The notes under the pieces are model-generated. The model was not told the origin of the DNA. It made no database searches and worked only from the letters and a program-made list of their open reading frames with translations. Position numbers and translations under genes: made by a program. A stretch of 39,195 bases of DNA from Clostridia bacterium (lineage in GTDB: Bacteria > Bacillota > Clostridia > Christensenellales > Borkfalkiaceae), in NCBI GenBank assembly GCA_017399945.1, contig JAFQAQ010000004.1, forward strand, positions 263,022 through 302,216, read 5' to 3'. Below, one piece after another: positions 31,858 to 39,173 of this stretch; position 1 is the stretch's first letter; each line of letters begins with the position of its first letter.

Positions 31858-32760
31858 TTAGGCTTCTACAATTTTATTTCCACCAGTTACTACTACTAAG
31901 TTTGCGTAATCACTGCAAGCTGAGTCAACCCAAACGGCGTTGGTGCTGTCTGCATTTACTTTGTCAATATTAACGTTTGATAAAGCAATTTCTGCACCGG
32001 CAATAGATTTTACTAAGATTGCTGCTTTTTTGTTTGTTTTGAAAACTGAATTTTTTACGGTTAAAATAACCTTAGCTGGTGTTTCAACGTATTGTTCGTC
32101 GATTTTAATACCACGACCACCGGTTACGTCGTTATTTACAACTAATCCGTCGATTGAAATTGTTTGTCCGTTTGGTTGAATCCAAATCGCATAACAATCG
32201 CCGTTATTTTCGTTAATAACTACGTTTTTTAGAGTTGCGCCTTTCTTGAAAGCAAAGGCTTTGTCGCTTACTACGTTTGTTAGTTTTACGTCAACACCGA
32301 AGTTGATATCGTGTCTATTCCAAGGACCATCGTTATGTCCGGAATTGGTTAAAGTTACGTTTTCTAAGGAAAGAACACCATTTGCGTTCTTCATAACAAC
32401 GTTGCTCCAATCGCTATTTAATTGATTAAAGGTGATTTTGTTATTATTTTCGCCCTTAATATTAATAGCAGTGGTGTTTTCTCCACCAAACGCTAACGTG
32501 TCCCACGCCGTTACGTCTACGGTAACGTCTGCGGTAACAATAATGTTAATCTCGGTTTCAGTTTTAGCTAGTGCTTGTGCAAATTCTTCGTTGGTATCTA
32601 CTACGTAAGAACTGCATTCGTCACAGTAAAAATCGGTTTCGTCCTCAAAAACGTGTTCGTGAGGTGGTTGATTGTTGGGTTCTTCGTCGTTACAGCCTAT
32701 CATTGCAAAACAACCAAGCGATAGACAAACAGAAAGAATCGCGACTAAAAATTTCTTCAT
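31858..32760 (-). CDS. Lipoprotein with a beta-helix-like repeat domain
   Basis: A 300-aa secreted protein. Its signal peptide ends in the lipobox MIGC (Cys23), followed by an acidic Pro-rich linker and a His/Cys segment (HEHVFEDETDFYCDECSSY) that may bind metal. The rest consists of repeated hydrophobic-strand units ending in Asn or Gly (ENVTLTNSGH, KNVVINENNGD, SNVNIDKV), the look of a right-handed beta helix or pectin-lyase-like solenoid. No catalytic residues can be assigned. It has its own promoter (32808-32836), an AAAGGAGA site and a terminator. Surface binding of glycans is a guess. Confidence 0.75.
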   Translation of the reverse strand: MKKFLVAILSVCLSLGCFAMIGCNDEEPNNQPPHEHVFEDETDFYCDECSSYVVDTNEEFAQALAKTETEINIIVTADVTVDVTAWDTLAFGGENTTAINIKGENNNKITFNQLNSDWSNVVMKNANGVLSLENVTLTNSGHNDGPWNRHDINFGVDVKLTNVVSDKAFAFKKGATLKNVVINENNGDCYAIWIQPNGQTISIDGLVVNNDVTGGRGIKIDEQYVETPAKVILTVKNSVFKTNKKAAILVKSIAGAEIALSNVNIDKVNADSTNAVWVDSACSDYANLVVVTGGNKIVEA

Positions 32761-32807
32761 AATAAATCTCCTTTTCTGTATGCAAAATGCTTACGATTTT
32801 TTGTTTC

Positions 32808-32836
32808 ATTGTAGTATTGAAATTTTATTTTGTCAA
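32808..32836 (-). promoter_or_regulatory. Promoter of the beta-helix-like lipoprotein
   Basis: TTGACA (32831-32836), a 17-nt spacer and TACAAT (32808-32813) on the minus strand. Confidence 0.8.
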
Positions 32837-32961
32837 GTAAATTCTTTATATTTTTGGAATATATATAAATTTTATATATGAATTTATTTAACGCAATCTC
32901 TACGTAGTAATTATGCCCTTAAAATTATAAAAATATGCCTTCCCCGAGTCTTTTAAAAATA

Positions 32962-32988
32962 AAAAAGCACGGGTACTCCGTGCTTTTG
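32962..32988 (-). terminator. Terminator of the peptide-maturation operon
   Basis: On the minus strand AAAGCACGG, a short loop and CCGTGCTTTTTTATTTTT, directly after the CPBP gene. It marks the end of the six-gene operon. Confidence 0.85.
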
Positions 32989-32990
32989 GG

Positions 32991-33725
32991 TTAGGTTTCT
33001 TCGGTTGAGGTTAGGGTTTTACATAGAATTACCGTATATATTACTGAGACTAAAATTATTGCTAGCGATATAAAAATTTGTATTAACGGGGTTATTGCAT
33101 TAACGTTTTGAAATACCGAAAAGGCGTTTACTAACGAGTGAGTTATTATACACGCTATTATTGAGCCACCTTTATAAAACATTATCACGAACAACAAACC
33201 AACTGCCATAGCGTAAAATACTTGGCAGATACAAGGCAACAAGTTTTCGTATCCACCTGAAATTAAGTTAACTATATGCCCCATACCAAAGGTTACGCTT
33301 GATATTATTATTGCTCTTATTAAGTTGTCTTTTTCTAACGCCCTAAACAACAAACCCCTAAAAACGAGTTCTTCCACCACGCCCACGGCAAGCATTGTCA
33401 AAACACAAATTACGCTGTCTATAACCGAATAATTAAGCCTTACGCCAAACCAGAAGTTTGTTGATACAAGTATTAGCAACGGAATATAAAACAAAAACTT
33501 GTTAGAGTTAAACTTTGGTTTGCACAGCCCAAAGCGTTCTAGCAGTTTATTTTTTTTCATCCAAATAATTAGTATTAAAGATAGCGCAAGCAAAAACGCC
33601 AAGGTAAAAACTTGTCGTATTCCTACAATATCCGAAAGGGCGTCGCATACGCTTGCCCCGACAACGTATATTATTATAAAAACAATTGAAAACCATAACT
33701 GGCTTTTTTGGTATAGTTTGTTCAT
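32991..33725 (-). CDS. CPBP family intramembrane metalloprotease (CAAX/bacteriocin-processing type)
   Basis: A 244-aa protein with about seven hydrophobic helices. The catalytic signatures of the CAAX protease and bacteriocin-processing (CPBP, also called Abi) family are present: Glu118-Glu119 with Arg123 in VVEELVFRGLLF, His150 in FGMGHIVN and His196 in ITHSLVNA. Members cut prenylated CAAX proteins in eukaryotes, and process or give immunity to peptides in bacteria. It is the last gene of an operon with a small Cys-terminated peptide, 39 nt after the isoprenol kinase fusion, so maturation, export or immunity for that peptide is a sensible guess. Confidence 0.88.
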   Translation of the reverse strand: MNKLYQKSQLWFSIVFIIIYVVGASVCDALSDIVGIRQVFTLAFLLALSLILIIWMKKNKLLERFGLCKPKFNSNKFLFYIPLLILVSTNFWFGVRLNYSVIDSVICVLTMLAVGVVEELVFRGLLFRALEKDNLIRAIIISSVTFGMGHIVNLISGGYENLLPCICQVFYAMAVGLLFVIMFYKGGSIIACIITHSLVNAFSVFQNVNAITPLIQIFISLAIILVSVIYTVILCKTLTSTEET

Positions 33726-33764
33726 ATTTTAGCCTTGCAAAATTAGTTAATACTATCCTAATTA

Positions 33765-35222
33765 TTAAAATATCAATGCAATAGATAAACAAGTAAGAAG
33801 AGCTGTTAAAAGTCCACTTAAAAAGTTGACCATACTGTTGTCTAGCCAAGATATGCCCTTTACACAGACTGCGTCCGTTTGGCAATGAACGGGATTTTCT
33901 ATTAAAGAGTTGCAAACTTCACACTTAAATAATGCTTGAAGTCCGCTGCCGAGCATGCTATCGATTAACGTTCCCACAAACGCCAAGCCGATTAGTAGTC
34001 CGCCTATCTCTAACGGGAGAGCTTTCCCTAGAACTAAATACGGAACTAAAATCGCAAGCACTGCGCCGAAAAGAGCCATTGCCGTACCGATTAAACTTAC
34101 CCCGCCACTGAGTCCCGTGGTCATGCGTTTTAGTCTTAAAATATCAAGTGGTTTTCTTCTTGAAAGTCTTCCGAAATCAGACGCCATAGAGTCGGCGAAT
34201 TCTTCGCCGATAACGGCTATCGCACCAAAAAGAAAAAATCTTTCCCTAGTAACGTAAAAGGCTATCGCTAGGATTGCGGCGACACCACTGTTTGCAAGTA
34301 TTTGCCAAGCGCTTCTTTCGTTGCTTTCTTTTTTTGTTTGGGGTGATTTTTTGTGCAAGTGCCCTGCGACTTTGGAACTTAGTCCGTTGAGAACGAAAAG
34401 GACTGCAACCATCGCCATTAACGACCATCCACCACAAAAGGCGCATAGTAGTAAAAAGCAAAAGGCAACTGCGTTTGCCGTGTGTGTTAGCGCTTTGCTT
34501 TTTGCCGAGAACACGACGAGTGGTACCGACAAGATTATAGCGACAATTAACGGAGTGGTTACTAACCCGTAATATTGCATTACTAAATATCCAAACACGC
34601 CGAATTCCACGTAAAAGTTATCTTCGCCGTGTTTGCCGAAAAGTTCAAGCAAGGTCGATAGACAACCTACCGATAGAACAAACGCCCAACTATAATTTAA
34701 GCTAAACGCATAGTTAAATACCACTACCGATAATATGGAAAAGACGAACACGCCAAGCATACCCATAATGGTTTTCGGTGGTATAACTTGCACGTTTTTC
34801 TTTTTGAAAATTCTTGCGAATATTGGCGCAAACCCGTCGCCAAAAGCAAGGCAATACCAAGCGATTCCGTGTAACGGATAAAAACTTGGGTTTACGAATA
34901 CGACGATTGCCGCAACGACGGTGGTGCTTAAACCAAAATAAAATAGCCCGTAACTTTTTTCGGTGTCTTCCCTATCGACCGATTGCATTAGGTTGCCGAA
35001 GGTTATAACACCCAAAACTACGCAAGCTAAAAGGTTTATTATAAATAAATGTATGGTAGTCCCAACGAAGAAATAGCAAATAACCCAGCTCATTGCGGTG
35101 GCGATATGCTCGCATTTTCTGGTTACTTCCTTGTTAAAATTAAATTTTCTTTGCAAACCTTCGCCAACGGCTATGACTAGCCCCATATATAAGAAGGAAA
35201 GCAGGTATCCTAATACTATCAT
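33765..35222 (-). CDS. Fusion of a phytol/dolichol-kinase-like domain and a DUF92 (VTE6-like) domain
   Basis: A 485-aa polytopic membrane protein made of two related halves. Residues 1 to about 235 match the CTP-dependent isoprenol kinase family (VTE5/SEC59-like): KCEHIATAM near 37, then AFGDGFAPIFARIF (126-139) and PPKTIMGMLGVF. Residues about 245-485 match DUF92, the phytyl-phosphate-kinase (VTE6) family: GEEFADSMASDFGRLSRRKPLDI (339-361), TTGLSGGVSLIGT and the tail CEVCNSLIENPVHC ... WLDNSMVNFLS. VTE5 and VTE6 act one after the other, alcohol to monophosphate to diphosphate, so the fusion could turn a polyprenol into a prenyl diphosphate. It sits in an operon with a DDxxD-bearing protein. 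Confidence 0.82.
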   Translation of the reverse strand: MIVLGYLLSFLYMGLVIAVGEGLQRKFNFNKEVTRKCEHIATAMSWVICYFFVGTTIHLFIINLLACVVLGVITFGNLMQSVDREDTEKSYGLFYFGLSTTVVAAIVVFVNPSFYPLHGIAWYCLAFGDGFAPIFARIFKKKNVQVIPPKTIMGMLGVFVFSILSVVVFNYAFSLNYSWAFVLSVGCLSTLLELFGKHGEDNFYVEFGVFGYLVMQYYGLVTTPLIVAIILSVPLVVFSAKSKALTHTANAVAFCFLLLCAFCGGWSLMAMVAVLFVLNGLSSKVAGHLHKKSPQTKKESNERSAWQILANSGVAAILAIAFYVTRERFFLFGAIAVIGEEFADSMASDFGRLSRRKPLDILRLKRMTTGLSGGVSLIGTAMALFGAVLAILVPYLVLGKALPLEIGGLLIGLAFVGTLIDSMLGSGLQALFKCEVCNSLIENPVHCQTDAVCVKGISWLDNSMVNFLSGLLTALLTCLSIALIF

Positions 35223-35261
35223 AAACTTTTTCCAATTAAAAATTAGTATTAACTAAACTCT

Positions 35262-36413
35262 TTATAAAAACTTTTCTGCAATTAAATTATCGTAGTTGCC
35301 GTCACTTACCGAAAAACAACGTTTTAAGGTGCGCGCAACTGCCGGATTTAGTTGGGAAAGGGGTATGTTTTTATCCTTGATTTCTTGCATTTTTTGTTTT
35401 ACGTGCGTGTAAATACGTTTAAAGCAATAGCAAGAGAATTTTGCAGGGGTATCGAGTTTACCTTCGGTAACCGCGCAATCTGCACAACCACCCGCGCACT
35501 CGTCAAAAAACTCACAAGTGCTTTTGCAAATATTTCTTCTTTGAATTGAACCGGTTACTAGGTCCTTAAATCCTTGGCTTTGGTAAATGTCTGAAAATTG
35601 GTTTATTTCAAAAACGTTGCCAAACGGATACTTGCTCATATTATCCCTTCCGCAATTATACAACGTTCCGTCCGGATAAATAGATAAATATTTTCCGTGA
35701 CAAGAGCTATTAGAACATATTCTAAAATAACTGCCCATCGCCATCGCTATATAAGTTTCGATAAGGCGAACGTCTACGCCCTTTTTATCATTAAACCAAT
35801 AATCGATAAATTCTATATATTTATCTACGAACTTTTCTTTGGTAAGTCCTTTTAAGTCTTTTGCGCCACCTTCCATAAACACGTATGAAAATTCTACCGC
35901 ACAACCAATATCCACAAAATATTTGTAGTTTTCTATTAAGTCGTAATCGTCGTCGGCAACTACTGCCATGCAAGAAGTTTTTAGACCTTTTTCTTGCATT
36001 AGTTTTATAGACTGCAAGGTTTTTTGGCTTTGCTGGCGATATTTATCGCTATCCTTTCCGTCGAAAGACAAACCCACCTTAAAATCGTATTTTTTGAAAA
36101 AGTCTATCCAATCTTTATCTAAAAGCGTGCCGTTAGTTTGCAAGGAATTGCGTATTGCCACACCGTTTACTTGATGGGCTGAATTTTCTATTTCCACCAC
36201 TTGCTTAAAGTAATCTAAACCAAGCATAGTGGGTTCTCCACCGTGCCATACAAGACAAATTTCCCTAAAATCTTTTGATAAAAGGGTTATAAGTTTCTCA
36301 AACGTTTGTATGGGCAAACGTTCCTTTTTTTGCCATGATTCACTGTTATAGCAATATTTACAACGCAAGTTACAGTCGTTGGTGGTTTTTATAATTACGT
36401 TTATTCTATCCAT
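35262..36413 (-). CDS. Radical SAM/SPASM peptide- or protein-modifying enzyme
   Basis: A 383-aa protein. The radical SAM site is Cys14, Cys18 and Cys21 (CNLRCKYCYNSES), and WHGGEPTMLG near 58 is the SAM-binding GGEP motif. The C-terminal SPASM region has many Cys: CSNSSCHGKYLSIYPDGTLYNCGRD and CKSTCEFFDECAGGCADCAV, enough for two auxiliary clusters. The build is that of anaerobic sulfatase-maturating enzymes and RiPP maturases. There is no sulfatase in the window, but a 53-aa Cys-terminated peptide lies two genes upstream, so peptide maturation is the better guess. It follows DUF5685 by 3 nt. Confidence 0.92.
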   Translation of the reverse strand: MDRINVIIKTTNDCNLRCKYCYNSESWQKKERLPIQTFEKLITLLSKDFREICLVWHGGEPTMLGLDYFKQVVEIENSAHQVNGVAIRNSLQTNGTLLDKDWIDFFKKYDFKVGLSFDGKDSDKYRQQSQKTLQSIKLMQEKGLKTSCMAVVADDDYDLIENYKYFVDIGCAVEFSYVFMEGGAKDLKGLTKEKFVDKYIEFIDYWFNDKKGVDVRLIETYIAMAMGSYFRICSNSSCHGKYLSIYPDGTLYNCGRDNMSKYPFGNVFEINQFSDIYQSQGFKDLVTGSIQRRNICKSTCEFFDECAGGCADCAVTEGKLDTPAKFSCYCFKRIYTHVKQKMQEIKDKNIPLSQLNPAVARTLKRCFSVSDGNYDNLIAEKFL

Positions 36414-36416
36414 AAA

Positions 36417-37331
36417 TTACGAAAAGTTAGATTTATTCTCGTTCTTTCTGCCGAGTTTCCAGTTCTTTTTAAGTTCCTTAAAATAGTGAAAGGTTACGTC
36501 CGCGCCGTCTAGCATATTATAAACGACGGTGTTTAGCGAGTATTCTAATATGCGATAAACTATCTTCCATTCAATAGAATCGTCGTTAACGGCGTTTAGC
36601 GAAGTGATGATATCTTTACTAATTCTATTGTTTACTTGCAAAATCTCCGCGTACTTTTTGTTAAACACCTCCGATAACGTTTTACATTCCTTATCGTAAA
36701 AGGCGTTGTACGTGCCGTCTTTATAATCTTCTTGATAGTCGCATATCATATCAACGAAGAAAGTCCATTCTGCAATATACTTAAATATCCTTAAATACTC
36801 GTGTTCTTTTACCCCCATTTGCTTAAAGGTTTCATATACCATATCACCGTAAGCGCCAAGCACTTGTTCTACGGGGGCGTTTGCGTTTTGCAACTCGTTT
36901 ATACGTTCGGTGCCTTTATAGGATATTTCAGTGAGTATAGGTTGGCTTTTTTGGGCTTTTTTAATTGCCTTACCAAAAAGCATATTAATAAAAAACGTGC
37001 GCTTCCCTTTGCCGTCCAATTCGTCGTCGTGAAGTTTTTCGCCAAACGCCACTAGCGTAAGTTCTGCAAATCTTTTGCCGACCTCGTCGTCCTTAAAAAG
37101 ATTTACGTTGCGTTTACCTATTTTTTCACAAGACAAAAAAGGTGGCCGGGGCGCACCTGTCGCTATAGAATATATTATAGAGTATATTGCCACGTCGAAC
37201 ATAGTAAGAGCCCTTAATTTCTGCCCGCCTAGTCCCCTTAGACAATAACAAATTCTACAGTAATAACTATGAAATATTTTCCTTTCGCCTACAGACAGTT
37301 TGGATTCAAACGGTCTGAAATATCCATACAT
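36417..37331 (-). CDS. DUF5685 family protein, possible isoprenoid-synthase fold
   Basis: A 304-aa mostly helical protein with the DUF5685 start: MYGYFRP, SYYCRICYCLRGLGG and ALTMFDVAIYS. The function of the family is not known to me. Two acid-rich motifs stand out: HDDELDG (Asp102, Asp103, Asp106, a perfect DDxxD) and, 92 residues later, VDMICDYQEDYKDGTYN (Asp194, Asp198, Glu201, Asp202). That spacing and the second motif recall class I trans-prenyl/squalene synthases, where two such motifs bind the Mg-diphosphate of an isoprenoid. It starts 12 nt after the peptide gene without a strong ribosome site of its own, so it is probably translationally coupled to it. Confidence 0.8.
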   Translation of the reverse strand: MYGYFRPFESKLSVGERKIFHSYYCRICYCLRGLGGQKLRALTMFDVAIYSIIYSIATGAPRPPFLSCEKIGKRNVNLFKDDEVGKRFAELTLVAFGEKLHDDELDGKGKRTFFINMLFGKAIKKAQKSQPILTEISYKGTERINELQNANAPVEQVLGAYGDMVYETFKQMGVKEHEYLRIFKYIAEWTFFVDMICDYQEDYKDGTYNAFYDKECKTLSEVFNKKYAEILQVNNRISKDIITSLNAVNDDSIEWKIVYRILEYSLNTVVYNMLDGADVTFHYFKELKKNWKLGRKNENKSNFS

Positions 37332-37343
37332 AGACGGATAGGC

Positions 37344-37505
37344 TTAGCAACAACAACTGCTTTCGGAATAGTCGCTGTAAAAGCCGTCTACGTGATAATC
37401 GTGCTTACCTTCTTTTTGGGTTTGTTCACGATATTCGTTAAGTAAATCGTTTTGTGCTTTTTCCTTGTTTTCGAGTTCTACACTCTTGATTTCTTTGTTT
37501 TGCAT
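37344..37505 (-). CDS. 53-residue peptide ending in Cys-Cys-Cys, candidate precursor peptide
   Basis: A small gene below common ORF cut-offs. The product starts MQNKEIKSVELENKEKAQ and ends DGFYSDYSESSCCC. The first 37 residues are charged and helical, like a RiPP leader. The last 13 or so are rich in Gly, Tyr, Ser, Asp and Cys, like a modified core, and three Cys close the chain. The start ATG at 37505 has AGGTGA 8 nt upstream. It sits 36 nt after the HExxH gene, 12 nt before DUF5685 and upstream of a radical SAM/SPASM enzyme, all in one operon. It has no membrane segment or signal peptide. It is not a shadow: no gene is on the other strand there and spacing is that of a real operon gene. Confidence 0.8.
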   Translation of the reverse strand: MQNKEIKSVELENKEKAQNDLLNEYREQTQKEGKHDYHVDGFYSDYSESSCCC

Positions 37506-37541
37506 GCTTTTCACCTGTATATATTTTTTGCCTTTCGGCTA

Positions 37542-38123
37542 TTAAACCTTTTCCTTTGCAATTAAAATCTTTTGTTCAAGACGATTATAAACGTCCTTTA
37601 ACTTATCAATTCTATCTTGGTCTTTAAGATTATTTACTGCCAAATCCAACCATTTAAGCGTTAATTGGTTTGCGTAATATTCCACCGGACACACGACCGT
37701 TTGCGAAGAGTCTTTTACGTATTTATCAAAAAACTCTTTATCGCAAGTTAATAAATCTTGATAACTATCGCTCGACCACAAAAAAGCGTGCGAAACTTCG
37801 TGAAGGGTGGCAACCAGACTTTCTATATAAGTTTGCTTAAACAAAAAATCTTTATAAAAAACTATTTTCCCGTCGTCGTACATACTCGCTATGCCCGACT
37901 TGAAAAACTTGAAACCAACTTTTAACTTACCAACTAAGCCTAGTTTTACACAAGATTTTATAAACCCTTTCACTAGATTTATCTTGCCGAAAACCGTTTT
38001 TGGCGACCTTGCCGAACAAAACCCAATCAACACGTTTATAAACTCGTTCGACGGGGGCAAACAGTTAATTTTTTCTTGGTTTTTAAGTTGAACGTAAAAG
38101 GTTTGCGCGTCCGTTATATACAA
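37542..38123 (-). CDS. HExxH putative zinc protease (ImmA/IrrE-like layout)
   Basis: A 193-aa soluble protein with a metallopeptidase motif, His108-Glu109-Val-Ser-His112 (TLHEVSHAFLW), and a probable third ligand Glu148 in PVEYYANQL, the layout seen in ImmA/IrrE (M78-like) proteases. I do not recognise a named family. It starts at TTG 38123 with GGGGAG 8 nt upstream and follows a consensus promoter. As first gene of the peptide operon it could remove the leader from the 53-aa peptide or act as a sensor; both are inferences. Confidence 0.75.
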   Translation of the reverse strand: MYITDAQTFYVQLKNQEKINCLPPSNEFINVLIGFCSARSPKTVFGKINLVKGFIKSCVKLGLVGKLKVGFKFFKSGIASMYDDGKIVFYKDFLFKQTYIESLVATLHEVSHAFLWSSDSYQDLLTCDKEFFDKYVKDSSQTVVCPVEYYANQLTLKWLDLAVNNLKDQDRIDKLKDVYNRLEQKILIAKEKV

Positions 38124-38156
38124 CTTCTTTGCTCCCCTTTTTATTATTCCTTTGCC

Positions 38157-38185
38157 ATTATAACACTATTTACGTTTTTCGTCAA
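38157..38185 (-). promoter_or_regulatory. Promoter of the peptide-maturation operon
   Basis: TTGACG (38180-38185), a 17-nt spacer and a perfect TATAAT (38157-38162), about 27 nt before the TTG start of the protease gene. Confidence 0.85.
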
Positions 38186-38262
38186 TGGTTTTAAGTATTT
38201 TAACCAAACAAGGTAAAATTTGATATTCTTATTAGTTATCTTGCCAATAGTCAAAAAGCAAA

Positions 38263-38490
38263 AAGGTCACCACTTTTGGTGACCTTATGTTATATCCGTC
38301 GTATTTCAGCGTTTTATGCTTCCTGTCTTGCTAGGTCGCTTCTTTTTGCCAATCACAAAAAACAGGCTTGTTAACTACCCACCCTATTAAATCACGCAAA
38401 AAGTATCGAAGAACTTTTTGCGTAAAGGAGAAGTCGACGCTAAAACAATAAGGTCACCACTTTTGGTGACCTTATGTTATATCCGTCGTA
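38263..38490. repeat. 41-bp direct repeat carrying a terminator-like hairpin
   Basis: Two identical 41-bp units (38263-38303 and 38450-38490) lie 187 bp apart. Each contains the dyad AAGGTCACCA CTTT TGGTGACCTT, then TATGTTATATCCGTCGTA. On the minus strand the first unit is followed by TTTGCTTTTTG and could act as a terminator. Between them is another 11-bp perfect hairpin (38394-38423). No gene is seen in this stretch. Confidence 0.85.
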
Positions 38491-38498
38491 CTTCGACG

Positions 38499-38770
38499 TG
38501 GTCGGAGTGACAAGATTCGAACTTGCGGCCTCAACTCGTCAAAGCACGACTCGTTTTTCGGCGTTCCCTTTCGGAAACGCTCGTTTTTACGGTCGGCTTT
38601 TCCTCTTTCCAAAAATTTCTTCGACAATTTTTGGAAACCTTTTTATTACGTTCGGGACTTGCGAGAACGCAACTTCATATCAACAAGCACAAAAAAAGGT
38701 AGGCTTGTTGCCTACCTTTTTTTGTGGTCGGAGTGACAAGATTCGAACTTGCGACCTCAACGTCCCGAAC
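38499..38770 (-). repeat. Two copies of a tRNA-Pro-like 3' half, probable attachment-site scars
   Basis: On the minus strand, 38725-38770 reads as the 3' half of a tRNA from the anticodon loop (TTCGGGA) through the T-arm (GCAAG TTCGAAT CTTGT) to CACTCCGACCA. The second copy at 38499-38535 shares the last 37 nt or so with one mismatch. The sequence upstream of each copy does not form a 5' half, so these are partial tRNAs rather than genes. Between them lie a 12-bp hairpin (38606-38637) and a 14-bp one (38691-38723). Such 3' halves are typical att sites. Confidence 0.7.
38691..38723. terminator. Bidirectional terminator after the tRNA 3' remnant
   Basis: AAAAAAAGGTAGGC TTGTT GCCTACCTTTTTTT, perfect 14-nt arms. 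It lies directly downstream of the remnant's CCA on the minus strand, as after a real tRNA gene. Confidence 0.8.
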
Positions 38771-39160
38771 AAATACGCCATCGTTTTTTGACTACTTTTG
38801 TTGACTTTTTGGTGCTTTTTAGTCTGAAAACGATGCTTTCCGATGCTCTCGTTCGCACTGTTTCCACGTAGTCCGAAGCCGTAGATGGTCAAAGATGTGG
38901 TCAAGCCGAATTCTCATCCCAAAAACCGAGCCGCGATTATAGCAAACTCATACCGTCAGGTGACTAAACGGTTCACCCTGTGTCGAGTTTTTTCTTCTGC
39001 CGTTAGTATACCATACTTCTGAAACACTGTCAACCCCTATCTTCAAGATGCAAAAATTGAGGTGCTGTAGTCAAAGAAAACGCCCGACAAAAAAGTTGGA
39101 TTTATTTTCGAAAAAGTGCTGGACTTCCTCTCTCTTCTGTGGTATGTTGTTGTGCTAACA
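38771..39160. other. Gene-poor stretch right of the tRNA remnants
   Basis: About 390 bp without a gene that I can support. A minus-strand frame of 74 codons from 38904 runs into the tRNA remnant and ends past it; it might preserve the last residues of a lost integrase, but no recombinase motif is visible. A partial promoter-like pair (TGGACT and TATGTT, 17 nt apart, near 39119-39147) precedes the next gene. Confidence 0.4.
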
Positions 39161-39173
39161 GGAGGTACAACCT

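Noticed and set aside
38474-38904. Frames of 105 (+) and 74 (-) codons over the tRNA-Pro-like remnants
   Set aside because: Much of their sequence is tRNA-derived and no domain is visible. A lost integrase end is possible but unsupported.
38880-39060. A further tRNA or tmRNA gene near the right end
   Set aside because: I could not form a cloverleaf or find a T-loop with matching stems on either strand.
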